DNA from: a virus
Length of the DNA stretch: 64,000 bases
Reading direction: 5' to 3' (one strand)
Virus record (IMG/VR): IMGVR_UViG_3300027969_000074
Coordinates: 25,058-89,057 of that record
Positions within the stretch are counted from its first letter, which is position 1; every line of letters begins with the position of its first letter. Shown here piece by piece: positions 62,345 to 64,000 of this stretch. A program made the position numbers and the translations under genes. A model generated the notes under the pieces. It saw only the letters and a list, made by a program, of their open reading frames with translations, ran no database searches and had not been told where the DNA came from.

Positions 62345-63298
62345 TTATCTATTTTCTTTTGCGTAAATTATTGCATCTACGTACTTAGAGGAAGCAGTAT
62401 TAGGTTTAATATTTGAAAGATCTGCATTAAACGGGCTTGATTCTCGATAATCTGCTTTATAAAAAAGATCAGGTTTTCTATCGTCAGTTACTCCAGCATT
62501 ATGCATAATTGGGCATCGATTATAATCCTCGATTGAGGAAGTTCCCCAACTAAAATTTAATTCAGGTGTAATTATCGTTTGTGCACCAATTTTCCATCCA
62601 CCCCAAAGAACTGCCCACATATCTGCACACCATTTTTGCACAGGGTTATAGGTTTTTAACTCTTCCGGCGTTAGGGTTTCGCGTTCTTGATTTTCGCGGT
62701 CTGCCATGTACTTATACATAGTTAATGAATCTGAAATTACCTCTTTCCAAAAGTCAGAAGTAACACCTTTCATTAAATATTGAGCACCGCCTGAACCTTC
62801 TTGATTTTTTTCTACAATTTCAGGAGAAATTTTTGTTAAACTACAAAGGTCAATGAATAAGTCTTCAGATTTACTTTTAATATAGTTTGCGCCGATATAA
62901 GAAACTGTATCACTTACATACCAATATAAATTATCATGCATTGAGTCAAAATCTGGAAGTTCCCTAAAGATAATATCTGAATCATGATAAAAAACAGTTT
63001 CACCACGTAATTCTGGATATTTTAGCCAGTGTTGTTCAAGAATATCTGGTCTAAGAATAGGAATGTATCCAAAATTTTGAGTTATTCTCTTTTTATAGAA
63101 AAAGAATCTAACCATTGGATATTTTTTAGCTAGGGCAAGGCCTTCTTGGCTAGGCTCGTCATTATATGCAAATAGAATTTCTATCCAATTTGGATTAATT
63201 CCATTTTTCATAAAATTATGAATTACAACCTCAACTTGCCAATGGAAGTATTGATGGTCAGGCTGGGCTGATATAAAAATAGTCTTCTTTGTTAACAT
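62345..63298 (-). CDS. GT-A-type glycosyltransferase, similar to peptidyl-serine/hydroxyproline glycosyltransferases
   Basis: The 317-residue protein begins KKTIFISAQPDHQYFHWQVEVVIHNFMK. It has PILRPDILEQHWLK and the nucleotide-sugar/metal motif TVFYHDSDIIFREL (Asp106-Ser-Asp108), then YWYVSDTVSYIGANY and WCADMWAVLWGGWKIG. From memory this follows plant peptidyl-serine galactosyltransferases and hydroxyproline arabinosyltransferases (GT95/GT96), in which a YFDWQ block opens the domain and a DxD binds the donor. There is no signal peptide, so it acts in the host cytoplasm. It lies immediately upstream of the fibre operon, suggesting that the Ser-rich fibres are its substrate. Confidence 0.65.
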   Translation of the reverse strand: MLTKKTIFISAQPDHQYFHWQVEVVIHNFMKNGINPNWIEILFAYNDEPSQEGLALAKKYPMVRFFFYKKRITQNFGYIPILRPDILEQHWLKYPELRGETVFYHDSDIIFRELPDFDSMHDNLYWYVSDTVSYIGANYIKSKSEDLFIDLCSLTKISPEIVEKNQEGSGGAQYLMKGVTSDFWKEVISDSLTMYKYMADRENQERETLTPEELKTYNPVQKWCADMWAVLWGGWKIGAQTIITPELNFSWGTSSIEDYNRCPIMHNAGVTDDRKPDLFYKADYRESSPFNADLSNIKPNTASSKYVDAIIYAKENR

Positions 63299-63337
63299 AC
63301 TAAATTATACTAAATAAATTAGCAGAGTTTAGGTAAA

Positions 63338-64000
63338 TTAACGTCTTGTTGTAGTTGTAGTAGTTTCACCAATTACGCAATTCCAAGTGGTTCGGTCAAA
63401 TGTACAACTTCCGTTAATAGTGGGAATATTAAGCTCTGGATTTGGTGTATAACTAGCTAAACATATATTATTAAGTGTAGTAAATGGTGCAATCTCCGCC
63501 ATTTGTGGATTACCATCACAATCTACATAATTAAAGTTATTTGGTGTAGGCATTGGATTTTCAATTGAGGTACACATACAAGGAATGGCAGTTGTTGTAG
63601 TTGTAGTAATTTCTCCAGCAGTCGTTGTACTAGTAGTTGCAGCCTCAGTGGTTGTAGTTGTTGTCGGAGCAGCAGTGGTTGTAGTTGTGGTAGTAGCAGG
63701 ATCAGCCGTTGTAGTTGTGGTAGTAGGGACCTCTCTAGTGGTTGTAGTCGTAGTTCCTCCAGCAACTCTATTCCAAGACCCAGATCCTCCATCGAATTCA
63801 TAAGTAAATATGCATCCATTATCTAAAGTAATTACTAATAGCTTATTAGTAGCTAATGCTGTTCCAGGTAAAAAATCTGGTAAAGTACCAGATGCAATAG
63901 TTGCACCAGCTTGAGTAATCGTATAACCAGTTCCAGTAAAACCGCTTAAGTTTATATCAAATGGGCCCGGTCCATCAATCACCGCTAAGAAGCTTGAACA
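63338..64000 (-). CDS. Thr-rich linker protein, virion-type (N-terminus beyond window edge)
   Basis: The frame is open to the window end and no clear start is present, so the N-terminus is missing. The visible 220 residues have a beta-rich front (FDINLSGFTGTGYTITQAGA; KLLVITLDNGCIFTYEFD). A mucin-like linker of Thr runs with short spacers (TTTTTTADPATTTTTTTAAP, and similar) follows. After it comes a Cys-containing domain (IPCMCTSIENPMP; NPQMAEIAPF; NGSCTFDRTTWNCVIG) with a second short Thr run at the end. Such linkers are common in phages of Bacteroidota. The Thr runs could be O-glycosylated; this is inferred. Its stop lies 39 bases before the glycosyltransferase start. Confidence 0.7.
   Translation of the reverse strand, partial: CSSFLAVIDGPGPFDINLSGFTGTGYTITQAGATIASGTLPDFLPGTALATNKLLVITLDNGCIFTYEFDGGSGSWNRVAGGTTTTTTREVPTTTTTTADPATTTTTTTAAPTTTTTTEAATTSTTTAGEITTTTTTAIPCMCTSIENPMPTPNNFNYVDCDGNPQMAEIAPFTTLNNICLASYTPNPELNIPTINGSCTFDRTTWNCVIGETTTTTTRR

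Noticed and set aside
63585-63803. Plus-strand Val-rich 72-codon frame
   Set aside because: It is the antisense of the Thr runs (ACN read as NGT gives Val/Gly) and has no supporting start context.

Overview
This window is a stretch of a large tailed-phage genome, most likely a T4-type (contractile-tail) jumbo-class phage of a Bacteroidota host. The T4 assignment rests on a large terminase with classic motifs, an overlapping small-terminase-like gene, a gp6/baseplate-J-like wedge gene, a gp15-like sheath stabiliser, a gp26-like hub protein and a tail-tube-like protein. The Bacteroidota host is inferred from translation starts that almost never carry a Shine-Dalgarno sequence and instead sit behind A-rich leaders, and from membrane and threonine-rich proteins of a type seen in phages of that phylum. 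The DNA is AT-rich and nearly every gene is on the minus strand. The exceptions are a tmRNA and two virion genes at 24.3-27.0 kb.

Layout, low to high coordinate (transcription mostly runs right to left). 0-5.3 kb: a partial gene, a Nudix hydrolase, a phage ribosomal protein bS21 and three probable virion/internal proteins. 5.4-7.6 kb: a glycosyltransferase, an MBD4-like DNA glycosylase and an FkbM methyltransferase. 7.65-24.3 kb: structural and morphogenesis genes, including a probable -1 frameshift site at an A9 run, small membrane proteins, an ECF-like sigma factor, a PhoH-like ATPase, both terminase subunits and a baseplate wedge. 24.3-24.8 kb: tmRNA with its terminator. 24.8-27.6 kb: sheath stabiliser, a SPRY-like virion protein and a tube-like protein. 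27.7-34.6 kb: four sugar/methyl-transfer proteins, two of them more than 900 residues long and multidomain. 34.7-62.3 kb: small virion proteins, then three giant proteins (2654, 3192 and 2432 aa) and one smaller one (542 aa) built largely from Gly-X-Y triplets rich in Ser, Thr and Asn/Asp. 62.3-64 kb: a further glycosyltransferase and a Thr-rich protein cut by the window edge.

Main hypothesis: the glycosyl- and methyltransferases flanking the giant Ser/Thr-rich fibres form a phage-encoded protein-glycosylation system that coats the fibres. One C-terminal domain resembles the autotransporter O-heptosyltransferases (TibC/Aah type). Another protein resembles plant peptidyl-serine/hydroxyproline glycosyltransferases. 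A second theme is translational takeover: bS21 (in Bacteroidota the ribosomal protein implicated in hiding the anti-Shine-Dalgarno), a tmRNA with an unusually long tag, and a possible programmed frameshift. A recurrent ATAAATAA motif upstream of operons resembles the T4 late promoter and may be read by the sigma factor encoded here.

All family calls come from reading motifs in the translated sequence. No database search or structure prediction was run.
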